Positions 10,690-22,160 of a DNA stretch of 64,000 bases are shown here, piece by piece; the stretch's first letter is position 1; the number at the start of each line of letters is the position of its first letter. Source of the stretch: Brachionus koreanus (Eukaryota; Rotifera; Eurotatoria; Ploima; Brachionidae); assembly GCA_016987375.1 (NCBI GenBank), contig PJRA01000016.1, positions 1,232,532 through 1,296,531 of the forward strand, read 5' to 3'. The notes under the pieces are model-generated. The model made no database searches, had not been told where the DNA came from, and saw only the letters and a list, made by a program, of their open reading frames with translations. The translations under genes and the position numbers were made by a program.

Positions 10690-11105
10690 ATGAATGATTT
10701 GAAAAAGTTTTTATTAATTTTCATATTGCTAGGTAATTTCTATTCATTTGATTTAAAAAAGTGAAAAATATCCTATTTTTTAATTTTGAAGCATTCTTGT
10801 GCCATAACTCTTCTGCTATTTATTGCTACACATGCTCTATTGATACGTGCACTGATACCAACTTTGGCGTTGAGACAAATTGTGGCGAAAATCAATTTTG
10901 CATCAAAACTTATGTTGGCTCAGGAAACTTGGCAGTAATTGAGCGCGGCTGTTCATCAAACTGTAATAAAGATTCGAGTAAAAGAATATTCGCTGGAAGC
11001 TACTGCTGTTCAACTGATTTATGCAATTCTTCAACTAAGCCTTATTTTTACTCCATATTTTTATTTAGTTTAATTTTTTTAAAATTTTTCCATCTATTTT
11101 TTTAG
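10690..11105 (+). CDS. Ly6/uPAR three-finger GPI protein B, 2 exons
   Basis: Exons 10690-10732 and 10792-11105 (intron 59 bp, phase 1) give 118 residues. The signal peptide ends near SSA before IYCYTC. Ten cysteines align one to one with Ly6 A, from CYTC to CCSTDLCN, and a hydrophobic Phe/Leu tail again predicts a GPI anchor. Shared stretches with Ly6 A (TNCGxNxxCIKTY, CNSSxKP) show a recent tandem duplication, while loops two and three have diverged. The antisense tRNA-Thr copy 2 begins only 59 bp after its stop, so the 3' UTR must be very short or overlap the tRNA. Confidence 0.88.
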
Positions 11106-11164
11106 AGAATATTTAATAAATTTTAAAAAAGATTTAAATTAATATAAACAAACGAAAAAAAAAA

Positions 11165-11236
11165 GGCACCGCCGGGAATCGAACCCGGGATCTCCTGTTT
11201 ACTAGACAGGCGCTTTAGCCACTAAGCCACGGCGCC
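11165..11236 (-). tRNA. tRNA-Thr (anticodon AGT), copy 2
   Basis: Identical to copy 1 at all 72 positions, same strand. It lies between the 3' ends of Ly6 B (plus) and the MATE gene (minus). The same T-rich terminator context follows it on the minus strand. Confidence 0.96.
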
Positions 11237-11292
11237 ACTTGTTATTTTTAGAAATTTTATTAGGCTTTAAAATTTTATTTTAATAAAAAAAA

Positions 11293-13589
11293 TCACAAAA
11301 TTTTAGTTATAGATGGCAAAGTTGCATTAAGCAAATAACTAGTTCTTGTTATTTCTTCTCTTATTTTAACCAAATTTCGTGTTAAAATAAAACAAACAAA
11401 TATAATCAATAGAACTATTAAAATTGAGATCTTTTGTAGTAAAATTTTTAGAGTTGATTTTCTCAAAGTGTTCTGATTAGGCTCCATTAGTCCTGTTTCA
11501 GTACTAGTCAATTTTAAAGGTATTGATGGCTTTAGAGACCGATCGAACGCCTTTTGGGCAATTTTGACCCAATCTATTCTGTAAATAAAAATTACTTGCA
11601 TTGTCAATAGAATAACTGCAGCCGCCACAAAGCCAATCCAATAGCCTGTCACTTTGTAATCAGTTCTCAATAGCAAATAAACACCAATTGGTATTCCAAC
11701 ACCATAAAATGCTATTGTAACCATCAAAAAGCCGTAGTACTGGGCTCCGACTGCTTTTATTACTCCACCCCCATAGCCCTTAGTATTTTATCATCTGCTT
11801 AATTAAAATTATTTTTTTATCTTACCTGTAGTGCATCCAATAAATGAGCAAAGGCTATGAATTTTAGCTGACTAGATGCTTGTTTGATAATAAATCTAAA
11901 ATTTTCTTTATTTTAGGCAAAAAAAAATTGACTAAAATTTTATTTATTACGTATCTTTGGTAAATGCTAGCGGAATATAGCTGGAAAAAATGAGTATGAT
12001 CAAACCAGTTATTAATGAAGAAAATACTTGGAAAAAATTTTCAAATTTTTTTAACAAAATTTTAACTTTTTTCTTACAAGCTAACAAGAGTCCAACTTTG
12101 CAAGAGTGTTTTGATTTTGCTGGTGAATTTTCACCCAAAAACTGATATTAGAAAAATTTAAATTTAATAGAAAAAAATAATTCTAAAATATTCTAAAACC
12201 TGGCCTATTCTAATATTGGCAGCAGTTGCTTAAAAATTCAAAAAGTAAATTTTCAATCAAATATCAGTGTATTCTTACCAATTCCCAATGGAATCTATAA
12301 ATACAAAACTTTTTATTCACATGATTTTTTTTTTTAAATCAATTATACCATAAAAGCTATGTAAATTGTTTGAATTCCAATGGACATAACAGATATTTGA
12401 TCCCTTCCCAATTTTCCAGCTGCAATCACCCCAATCTCAAAGTTAGTCCACTCAAAGAACAGCATGGCAAAACCAGGCACTGCCAATTTCAAATAGTCTG
12501 TCCAGTCGAACAAGCATTCAATTTTCCAGCCTAATTAAGTCAATTTTTTAAAACCATTTTTCATCTAGAACAATCTAATACTACCAGACCAAGTTTTTAG
12601 ATGCAATTTTGTTCCTCGGATGTAAGCAAGGATAAATAATAGATTGAAAAAATTAGACAAAACAACACTAATAGCTCCGCCACTTAAATCATGTATTTTC
12701 TAGAAATTTTTTTTGTTTTTAAAACAACTCACTCGACTCCAAGTCCAAGATAATTGATAAAAAATGCATGAAAGACAATGTTTATCAAATTAATCAGAAT
12801 ATTTATGTACAATATTGGATAAAATGTGTTCTTTTTTTAAAATTAAAATTTTTTCAAAAAAAATAAAATAAAATTTTTTTAACTTAAATAACCCACTTGA
12901 GATAGAACATATTTTTGCAGGATAACATAAACACTGTAGAACTTAAAAAAAATTAATAAAATTTAATATAAAAAAAATTTTTTTTTTCTCACTAAAATTG
13001 ATGGAATAAAAATGACAATGTATCTATCAGCAATTCTTGGAAAAAAAGCATTATTTTTATTTTATTCACTTTTTTTTTTATAAGAATTTACTGAATTATG
13101 TTTTTTTCACGTATGAATAGAGCGAGAAGATTTTTGACATTGAGCAAAATGCCACATGTAGGCAAACAGGATAAAAGTGAGATTAAAACGGCTTTTTGAA
13201 GCACTGAGCCGAGTTTTTTCTTGCCCGTTCCGCCGAAAAGCTGCGGAAAAAGAGTGTCGCATGCGCTGGACAAGCCAACAAGGGTCGAAAACGAGCCTAT
13301 GTTGATGAACGTGTTTGCTAATGTGACTGCTGCGAGTTCATTTGGACCGATGTGGCCGCAAAAAAAAAGGCTTATTATAGGTAGAAATGTCTGACTGAAA
13401 TTGTTAAAAATCTAAATTATAGAAAAATTTTGAATTTAAAATTTAATAGCTGCCTGTTTTTTTTTAGCATACCAAAGGTATCGAGTTTTTGAAAAGAAGC
13501 AAAATCTCTTGTCGAAAGCCATTGGCAAAAAACTGCTTTACTCGTTTGTACAGTGAGAATTGTTGGCCTTCAGTGTCTTGAGGATCCAT
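11293..13589 (-). CDS. MATE-family efflux transporter (SLC47-like), 12 exons
   Basis: Exons, 5' to 3' on the minus strand: 13473-13589, 13092-13411, 12993-13035, 12897-12941, 12733-12830, 12585-12682, 12349-12530, 12279-12294, 12200-12228, 11951-12141, 11826-11895, 11293-11778. All introns are GT-AG and every phase fits, giving 564 residues; animal MATE1 is about 570. Known role of the family: plasma-membrane proton/organic-cation antiport, exporting drugs and metabolites. Seen here: CGHIG and GLSSACDTLFPQ in exon 2, and LFFEWTNFEIGV with two membrane glutamates (residues 267 and 272) matching those essential in human MATE1. There is a GYWIG helix near the end and an extra C-terminal transmembrane segment (the 13th in animal MATEs). 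Exon 8 is only 16 nt. The start ATG at 13589 gives a short hydrophilic N terminus. Confidence 0.93.
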
Positions 13590-13878
13590 TTTAATTTTTT
13601 TTTTCAATTTAATAAAGATTAAAAATAGAATTTTAATATTATTTTAAAGCGTAGATAATCCCATTTTAAAGTTAGATTCAAGAGATGAATAGGCTTTAGC
13701 CTTAGAAGAGAAATTTTCTTTAATTTTTTTTTTAAATTAGACTAGAATGGTATTTAAAACTAGTTATCAAAAAATTTTTAATGAAAATTAAAATAACAAT
13801 TTTTTTAAGATATTTAACGATTTATTTTTGATGACAAGATTTTATCAATTTATTTTGTGATTTGAATCTCTCTTTTAA
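13590..13878. promoter_or_regulatory. Upstream region of the MATE gene
   Basis: AT-rich DNA 5' of the minus-strand start at 13589. No core promoter motif stands out. Confidence 0.3.
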
Positions 13879-13945
13879 CCATAGAAGACCCGGCTGATTT
13901 CTCATTAAAATTTTAATTAATCAAACATTTTCATTAAAAATTTAT
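13879..13945 (-). mobile_element. piggyBac-type MITE, one end only
   Basis: After TTAA (13875-13878), the sequence CCATAGAAGACCCGGCTGAT and the following ~45 bases match the right end of the MITEs at 26688-26903 and 32761-32976. The opposite end is absent, so this is a truncated old copy. Confidence 0.7.
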
Positions 13946-14058
13946 ATGTTGGATACAAATTATTTTAGTATCTAATAAAAAAGCAAAAGAAAATAAATCA
14001 ATTATTCAGTATCTAATATAATAAAATAAGTATGAAAAAATCACAAGTAAGTCAAAAT

Positions 14059-14374
14059 CAAACTTGTGCAAAAAAAGTCTTTTTAAAGTTTTTTAAAATT
14101 TTTTTTCGAAAAAAAGTCTTTTGACTTGAGTTTAATATTTTTTCAAAAAAAAAGTCAGTATTGATTACATTTTTATTTAAGTTGAAATTTTAATTTAAAA
14201 ATTAAATGTCAAAAATTAATAAGATTAAATTATTCGATAAAATTAAAGAATTTTTTTTCTTTATTAAAGTTTTATCTTGTGGAAAACTCAAAAAAAAAGT
14301 CGTTTTAAATTCTTTTAAAAGTCAAGTTATTTGACTTGACTTGACTTTAACTTAATGACGTTTGAACAACTCTG
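14059..14374. mobile_element. hAT-type MITE, copy 1, with 8-bp TSD
   Basis: 316 bp flanked by exact 8-bp duplications, GTCAAAAT (14051-14058 and 14375-14382). The ends are CAAACTTGTGCAAAA and, reversed, CAGAGTTGTTCAAA. It is closely similar to 35158-35420 through the whole interior, with extra AAAAGTC-rich sequence in its left third. It has no coding capacity. An 8-bp duplication and CAG...TTG...CAAAAG ends are typical of hAT elements. Confidence 0.88.
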
Positions 14375-14382
14375 GTCAAAAT

Positions 14383-15534
14383 AAAAAAAGTGTGAAAGAG
14401 AAATAAGCGGCTAATGCTTATAATTTTTAAATTGATTTACACTTATTTATTTTGTTTATTTGGTTTCGATGTTACATCTTCATCATAGTTCTTCTCAATA
14501 TTTTTGGGTGGTCTTGCTCTCTTTTTTATAATAGGTGCTGTTGATTTGGATTGATTGTAATATATGAGCTTCGTTCCTTTGTTAGAACTGAAGTTAAAAC
14601 AGGTACTACATGATTATTAACTGATTCAATATAGATTAAAAAAATAATTAATTTTATTAATTAATAAAATAATAGATAAAATGAAATAAGGAGTAACAGG
14701 ATATATATGTTTAATTATCTGATTGCTCAGGAAAAAAGGAAGAACTAATAAGGTAGAAGTTACACAATGGATCTGACTAATCAACTAGTATTTTATATAT
14801 TAAAACTTATCAACTAAGTCGACTTACATTATTTAAATTGAGTAGAATTTCATTTGTTCCATTAGATACTCAAAAATTATATTAGGTTTTAACAAATTTA
14901 TTCAGGTACTATTCAATTATATTAAATTATCAATTTTATTGCTTTTTCTACTTTGAAAATTAGATACGAAAATAAATAGTAGTCTTTATTCATTTTCTAA
15001 ATAATTAAAATAAAGATTTTTAGCTAATTAAAGCCATTTTTAAAATTTTATTTATATTTGAAAAAAATTCAAGCTAGAATAATTCAAATCAGATGGGACG
15101 TTCTATTTTTTAAAATGCATTGTAGATTCAATATCTTCATCAGCATCATTGATTGAATAAATCATTTTTTAAATGGAAAATTTTACCTAAATTCAAAAAG
15201 TTATATGTTAACATGAATAATTTGAATTTAAAGACATCGAACTATAAGAATTATCTCCTACAGCCATAAAAAACTTTTAATAACTTAATTACTGTTGTTT
15301 TTTATCATATACATTTAATAAAAAGGTGATAGTTAAGAAAATTTTTAAAGAGATAAAGAAAACTTTTTAGCTTGTTAATTTTTTTTTATAGTTTTGAAGA
15401 TTCTAAAAAATGGCCAAGAATTTAAAAATTAATTAAAGTGTCAAATTTTTTGTTATTTTATGTGTATGATAGAGAGTTTTTTTACTTATCTTTTAAAATC
15501 AATTTTCTTATATTTGTCAATAAAATTATTCAAA
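14383..15534. other. Intergenic, no gene seen
   Basis: AT-rich sequence. There is no open frame with family features. Short internal AT repeats only. Confidence 0.5.
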
Positions 15535-15536
15535 TA

Positions 15537-16655
15537 ACGGGTGGGGCATAAGTAAATGGACAAAAATTAAAAATGATCTTAAGTTATGGTTTTTTTTTAA
15601 GGTAAAGAATTTATTTTTTAATAGATTTACGATTTTTAAATAAAGAAAAAACTCCAACGTTGCTAATTTTTCTGAGCTTTGCTTTGACACCCGCCATTAG
15701 CAATTTCACAAAATTTAAGTCGAATTCCTTCAGCTCAATTCGGCTAATCAGCTGCTGCTCAGTTGAGGCTTGAGTTGATGTCTTTGCCCACATAATTTAC
15801 ACTTTCGTCCATCCATGTAATGGAGTCCCTTGAATAGTGAGCAGATGCTAAGTCAGGCCAAAAAACATAGTCAAAGTCTCGGTGATACTTATGTATAAAT
15901 GGAAGAAGTCGTTTATTCAAGCATTCGTCGATAAAGATGCTCGAATTGATGGCAACCGACTTTGATAATCGAAAAAGAGGCTTAGACATACCTCGATCAA
16001 ATATGGCTATCCAAACAAGCACCTTCTTTGGAAACTTCTCTTTTCCAGCAAAGCGAACACTGGCCGTACAAGAAGACTTGTTATTTGTGTAATATCTGGC
16101 ATTTCCCGGCATGTTGTCTCCCGAAAAAGTAAAGTATTTTTCATCGTCCAAAATAAGTGAACATGGTGAGCGATATAGCATACTTGAAAGTTTTGCGCTC
16201 AAGTGCTTTGCTTTTTCAAACTGTACGACACTATATTTTGGTTTCGATATGATATACCCATTTTTTTTAATTGTCGACCAACTGTTCTTTGGTGGACAGA
16301 AAATTTCCTAGCTAGACGTCTTTGACTCACTCCAGTTCGGTTATTGGTCAATCTTTTTAGTTTTTTCTTCCTTGCAGCTGTCCAGGTGCTTGAATACATT
16401 TTGAATACGGTTGATTGTATTATAAATGGTACTTCGAGCAATTCCTTGCTTTGTAAAGTGCGCGACAAGGTCAGATTTTTTCATTTGTGAAATCATATTT
16501 TTGACTGNNNNNNNNNNNNNNNNNNNNNNNNNNNNNNNNNNNNNNNNNNNNNNNNNNNNNNNNNNNNNNNTATATATATATATTAGATCATCTGATCATT
16601 TTCCTAATCGGGAAAGTAAGCTTAACTTTTGTCTATTTACTTATGCATCACCCGT
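15537..16655 (-). mobile_element. mariner/Tc1-superfamily element, best copy of its family
   Basis: Flanked by TA at both ends (15535-15536, 16656-16657). Terminal inverted repeats of about 28 bp start ACGGGTG and read on through CATAAGTAAA. The minus strand encodes transposase pieces: helix-turn-helix and TAARKKKLKRL linker (16199-16468), then a long frame (15759-16202). That frame has the first catalytic D in LDDEKYFTFSG and the second in VFWPDLASAHYS, and a C-terminal piece (15611-15793) follows. The region of the third acid is deleted around 15775, and the N-terminal start falls in the 63-bp N gap at 16508-16570. The element cannot make full transposase as assembled. Confidence 0.88.
16508..16570. 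other. Assembly gap (N run)
   Basis: 63 undetermined bases within the mariner element, next to a TATATA run; probably a simple-repeat dropout. Confidence 0.98.
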
Positions 16656-16794
16656 TAGTCAGTAATTTTTTGTCATTTCTTTTTTTTCTTTCAAATCACC
16701 TCAAAATTCAAAAAAAAGATTTGATTAATCAAAATTTTTTCAGATCAGCAAAAAAATATCTAGAAACATTTTAAAAGTTGAAATATTTTTGAAA

Positions 16795-16905
16795 TTTTTT
16801 CAATTTCAATGTAAATCAACACACTATTATAGCCCTTATCATGGTCAAATGATTAACACTTCATTGATTTTAATCTAATAATTTTTTTTTTTATTTAAAA
16901 TTAAG
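16795..16905. repeat. Dispersed repeat R1, copy 1
   Basis: TTTCAATGTAAATCAAC, a TCATGGTCAA-like middle and ATTAACACTTCATT followed by TTTAATCTAA recur in the same order at 44218-44340. It is non-coding and unidentified. Confidence 0.65.
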
Positions 16906-18544
16906 ATTTTTATAATTACAAATATTTTCAAATCAAAAAATTAGTACCTTTTAAAAAACACAAAATTCTATTTCTCAACATAAAAGTATCCATTTTAATT
17001 AATCAAGATAATTTTAGTAAAATTTTTGTTCCACTTGTATTAAATTTTACAACTCAAGAAAGTAAACTGAAATATTTTCAAACTTTTATTCGTATCATTT
17101 GATTTTATTTGAATAATGAATTATAAAATTAAGTTTAAAATTAGATTTTATTTTTTTAAATTAATAGGAAAATAGTTTTAAAATAGTGTCATGTACCAAA
17201 TTGATTTAACAAACAGAAATATTCATTTACAAGTAAACAATAACTCGAAATAGAAAAATAATTAATTTTTTAGTTAGTTTAAACTTTATTAAAACAAAAA
17301 GAAAATAACCCAATTTTATAAATTTTCAGCCTTAAATAGCTTCAAGTGCCAGTTTGATGTGTCATTTCAAAGACGTTCTTTTTTCTATGCTCTTCTATTT
17401 ACACTGGCCTAATCAGGTTTTTATTCAGAGCTTAATTAGTTGTTTATCGAAGCTGTTCTTCAAATAATGCCTCAGAAACCTGCAGTGCCTCATTCAAATA
17501 TTGGATTAATTAATTATTTAAAAATCGTACAATTTCGAGCCTATTTTTGTGATATTTATAAATGGTTAATTTAGAAGTTTATGAAAACAATTTTTGAAAA
17601 GTGGAAAAATTTTAGGAAGCATTTTTGTGCCCAGTTTAATTAGGGATTAGAATAAATTAATATGCTACACTTGACACGATTTCTAAAAATCGTAGTTAAC
17701 ATTCTTTGTGTTTATCAATTTAAATTTGTGTTTAAGTTTATCTCTAGATAAAACAATAGATACAAGATAAACATTAATAAAATAAATTCATTTGGTATTT
17801 ATGTATTTTAAATTTAATTTAAGAAGTTAAAAAACATATTTGTGTCTAATCTAGATCCAGTGACCTCCAAGAAAAAAAAATTTTAATTTAAGATGATATT
17901 TCAATACATTTCAATTGATATTTTAATATTTTTTTCTTCTAATTTTGAACATGAATTTGACTATAAATCAATTTATGAAGAAATAAAATCTCGTAAGAAT
18001 CGGCTACCACTAATTAGAATTGTTAAGCTTTATTATTTTTAAAATAATACGGTCAATTAGACAAAATTAAACTAGAGGATTTATATTTTTTAGGGCAAGT
18101 AGCAAAATCCGAATTAGGTTTGATTAATCAAAAACTAATGCTCGAATTTTAAATAGAACTTTATTTAGGTAAATAAATCAAATTTTATTTAAAACCTATT
18201 TTGTGACATATTAGAATTATTTTAAATTTTCTAGTCTGGTTTAAAAAAAAATGGTTTTTTATTTCTAAATTTTTTAAATATAATTTGAGATTTTTATTCT
18301 AGACAGGAAATTTTTTTTCCTATATTAACAATATTTATTGGAAAGTTTTCTTAGAATCAAACATGAAAAACTTCTCGCTTCTAAAATTTAATATTTACTC
18401 TTCTCAATGTAAATTGTCTCAATAGTTCTATTTTTTTTAGTAAATGAGAAGTTTTAGAAAAGCAAACAATCACCAGAAATAACAGCAGTTTTGAATTGAA
18501 CTTTTTAAAATTGATATTTAATTTTTTCCATTTTTAAATCTTAG
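16906..18544. other. Intergenic, no gene seen
   Basis: AT-rich. A block at 17330-17540 is richer in C and G than its surroundings, but no frame or repeat was recognised there. Confidence 0.45.
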
Positions 18545-18559
18545 TTTAGTATAGTGGTT

Positions 18560-18990
18560 TATTGCAACGCATAAATGCGTAAATCTGACAACAGATTATG
18601 TGCAAAAAATATTATGAAAGTTTTTGTCTATTTTTGCTTTACACATATCACTAGATTGAGCTTCCACTGAATCCACTCCAAACTTATTCCAGCCATTTAC
18701 TACACGGTTTGTGAAGAAGCGGTATCTTTGGGCACAATTTTTAATTATTTCTCTTTTAATTTTGTATGGATGACCTATTGTACTTCTGCTTGAAAAAGAG
18801 AGTGGAGATTGCCGCTCTCTTTGCTCAACCATGATACTGTTCACTACTTCAATTTCTTTTGGTTTTTTCAGTTTTACCTTTAATTGATTTAGTGACAGCA
18901 GTTTTTTAACACATCTTCTTGTTAGTAGGTGAGTCGAGCATAATGTCTTGTTCCTGAGTTCATACGCATTTTCTTTTTTCTATAGTAAAA
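18560..18990 (-). mobile_element. LINE ORF2 C-terminal remnant (CR1-like)
   Basis: An 82-codon minus-strand frame at 18596-18844 contains the CR1-like end of a reverse transcriptase: RQSPLSFSSRSTIGHPYKIK, then RYRFFTNRVVNGWNKF. The family form is GHPYKL...R..FF.NRVVN.WN.LP. Upstream DNA to about 18990 looks like preceding coding sequence with stops. It is 5'-truncated. Confidence 0.75.
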
Positions 18991-20440
18991 ACTCTATTAA
19001 CGAGGTCGTTCAGTTTATTTGTCAACTCATCAATTATCGCTTTTTGGGTTTGATTCACTAGTTCCAGGTTGAGAACTTTAGTTCTAAGTAATTTTGGTTT
19101 TATTTAGCTTCCAATTTAAAATTTCAAAAAAAAGTTCTAATTTTTCTTTAGTTTATATTTAATTTTTTCAAATTAAACGTAAATTAGAAACTGAAAAAAT
19201 TATTTATTTATTTTTATTGTTTATAATCTTAATTTAAAAATTAAAATTCTATAATATTAATTTTTTTTAAATGTATAAAGTCTAAAGGACATCGTAATCT
19301 TAAGAGTTTTTTAAGTAAAAATAGACTATTTCTTTTATAGCCGAGCCAATTTTTTTATTAAAAAAAGCATAGAAAAGTAATCAAATTGGTGATGAGCGTT
19401 ATTCGTAGAACACCGATTCCAGCTTACCTCTTAGAGAAAGCTTAGATAAATCCAACCTCACAGTTTTTCCAGAACAATGTTATATCAACTTTCATGCAAG
19501 ATTAAAATCTAAAGAAAAATTTGCTTTAATTTTTTTAGCTGTTTCTTGTTTTTTTTTTAAAGGAATGTAATTATGTTAACTTTATCAAAGTCAATTCAAA
19601 ACAAGCTTAGATTTATTACATTTAATTTATTTATCGATTCATGAGAAAAACAATCAAAATAGCATATGTCATTTTATATGTCGTTCTTGGTTGATTTTTT
19701 TTCTTTAATTAATTTTTTAACTTTTATGTCATTCCTAGTTTAGAAGTTTATATTCATTTATGTAAACATGCTAATGCTCCGATCTTAAGTTTCCATAAAA
19801 CTTTAAACTTATTTAAAACTAAGTTAACTAAAAAAATAGTTTAATCTTATGAAAATTTCATTTATTTATAAAAATTCAATTTTTTTTTAACATCGCTAGA
19901 ACATGGCAATAATTGAATTTAATAAATAAATATATTAGTATTGTAAAAAAATCAAAATTACCACCTTATTTTTTTAATTTAGAAATTAATAGTTTAAAAT
20001 ACGAGACGCATTTATTGTTTCCATTTATTCTCATTAAAAAGCTTTAATTGATTGAAAGGGAAATAAAATAATAGCACTTAAAAAATAGAATAAAGAGACA
20101 AGTCTTGAAAAATGAATTAATATAGCAACAATTTTTATAAAAAGTCATTTAAAAAAACATTATTAAGAGAATTATTAAAAATATCTGTTCATTTTAGTCA
20201 AAGTCATGTCTAACCTGTAATATATTTCAGTTTTTGCTTTAAATTTTGGTTTAAGTCTAAAGATGTTTAAAAAAATATTTAAAGAAACAGCAAAAAAAAT
20301 CAAAATTTTTTGACTAAAATTTCTAAGAGAGAGATAAAGATATATTTATTTTTATCAGCATTTAAAAATTTCTAAATTTTTAACTAGAAAACGCATTCGG
20401 TTTGGCCTCCTATTATGATCTTAAAATAAGAAAATGAAAT
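18991..20440. other. Intergenic, no gene seen
   Basis: AT-rich with homopolymer runs. A block at 19380-19500 with balanced composition shows no recognisable feature. Confidence 0.45.
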
Positions 20441-20640
20441 GATTTACAACACTATGTGTGTGAATTACTTAATGCATGTTTTGTTTGTTTTAATTAAATT
20501 AAATGAAAAAGAAAAATAAAAAATAAATTTTTTCTAATAAATTTAAAAAAAAGAGGGTTTTCAAGTCGAATCTTTTGTAATGCTATTTTTGGTTGTTTGA
20601 CATCTCATCATTTGTGTAATGGGCGAAGCCGCTAGGACTT
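20441..20640. repeat. Dispersed repeat R2, copy 1
   Basis: TTTACAACACTATGTGTGTG, then an AAATTAAATGA-rich part and TTTTCAAGTCGAATCTTTTG with GTAATGCTA, recur at 22010-22160. Weaker versions lie at 21210-21345 and 52775-52900. Non-coding. Confidence 0.65.
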
Positions 20641-21184
20641 GTATAAAATATGCAATATTTGAGTTCAATACAAAAAAGAAAAAAGAGTCACACATAGAGC
20701 TAGTTTCTAGCTTAAAAAAATATTTGATTTTAAAATAGCGTCTTTTGTTCATTAAAAACTTAAATGGAAGCCGAACTGAATATTGATTTGGTCAGACAAT
20801 ATTTCAATTAAATAGGAATTTCTGTAAATTTGCTCTGCCTCAGAAAAAATTGTTGCCAAATTTTTCTTTACCGATCACATAATTTGTGATCCACAAAAAT
20901 ATGTTCTTTTTCTTTTAATTAGACTTTAGATTATGGTCTCATTTTTGTGATATTTTTTAGGAAAAAAAATTTCAAAGCTAGAACATATTTTTGGCAGACT
21001 AAATGCAAGTTAAAAGCTAATGATCATTTCAAAAATATGATTTTTAACCTTAAGAAATTAAAATTTGAAATTGTCAAATTTAATTTCTTATTTTAAAAAA
21101 AGTTAATTTAATTCAATTTTTAGAATCAAATGATATTTTAATTAAATTTGGGGGTCTCTGTCGGTTTAATTTTTCTGTAAAATT

Positions 21185-21345
21185 AAGTTTAGTTTATTGA
21201 ATTAATAATATAAATGGCACAGTAGATGACAATCACAGTTGTTAACAGCATTATGTCAGTATATTACTTTATATTTGTATATTTTTTTTAAATTAAATTA
21301 AATTTGATTAAATGAATAACAAAAAAAAAGAGTTTTGAGGTGGTT
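21185..21345. repeat. Dispersed repeat R2, copy 2 (divergent)
   Basis: Shares the pattern GTTNACAGNATTATGTC, ATTACTTTATAT and AAATGAATAA with the other R2 copies. Confidence 0.5.
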
Positions 21346-21985
21346 TTTGTGAAATTTGGTACAAAATAAAAAAATAGAACAAAAATTAATGCTTAAAAAC
21401 TTATGGCTTTTTTTCTGAATGCTTTTAATTAGTTCCATAAGTGCAACAAACTGCAACATGCTTAGTTGCACCACCAGTCAAAGTCTGCTAATGTGCAAAA
21501 TCACTTCAAAATGCACTAAAGTCAAGTTTGTCTAAATTTAAAATGTGTTAAAATTGCAGAGTTTTACCTAATTTTTAATAAAAATGCAACTTTGAATGTT
21601 GCACCGTGTTGCATTTGCAGAACTTGGTTTTGACTTTTAAAAGAAAAGTTATAAGAATTTTCAACATTTTGTTCTGTTCTTTTGTAGTAAATTTTAGAAA
21701 ACCTTTGAGGTGAAATTTGGTACAAAATGTAAAAAAAGAACAAAAATTAATTCAAAAAAAGCTAATAAATTTTTTTCTGAAGACTTTTAATTAGTTCTGT
21801 AAGCGCAGCAAAGTGCAGCATACTTAGTTGCACCAAAATTCAAGTTAACCACAAAATGCACAGTTTGTCCAAATTTAAATTGTGCTAAGTTAGCAGATTT
21901 TTCATAATAGTGCATACATTGAATGCTGCATTTACAAAAATTGCTTCTGACTTTTAAAAGAAAAGTAATAAGAATTTTTTTTTTA
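21346..21985. repeat. Two-unit direct repeat, ~350 bp period
   Basis: Unit 1 (about 21346-21660) and unit 2 (about 21706-21985) share, in order, GTGAAATTTGGTACAAAAT, GAACAAAAATTAAT, CTTTTAATTAGTTC, GCAGCAT/GCAACAT with CTTAGTTGCACC, TGTCCAAATTTAAA-type and GACTTTTAAAAGAAAAGT. A TGCA-rich core recurs. A fragment of the same family lies inverted at 25190-25275. Confidence 0.75.
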
Positions 21986-22009
21986 ATTTTGAATGTTAAT
22001 CAACAGAAA

Positions 22010-22160
22010 TGTTTTACAACAACACTGTGTATGTGAAATACTAAATGTATATTTTGTTTTAATTGAACTAAATGATTAAATGAATAAGAAGAATATAAAA
22101 AAAAAGTGGTTTTCAACTCGAATCTTTTGTAATGCTAGTCTGGGTTGTTTGAAATCATGA
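22010..22160. repeat. Dispersed repeat R2, copy 3
   Basis: Best match to the copy at 20441-20640, including TTTTCAACTCGAATCTTTTG followed by TAATGCTA. Confidence 0.65.

Noticed and set aside
20561..20752. 63-codon minus frame
   Set aside because: Falls in repeat R2 and has no protein features.
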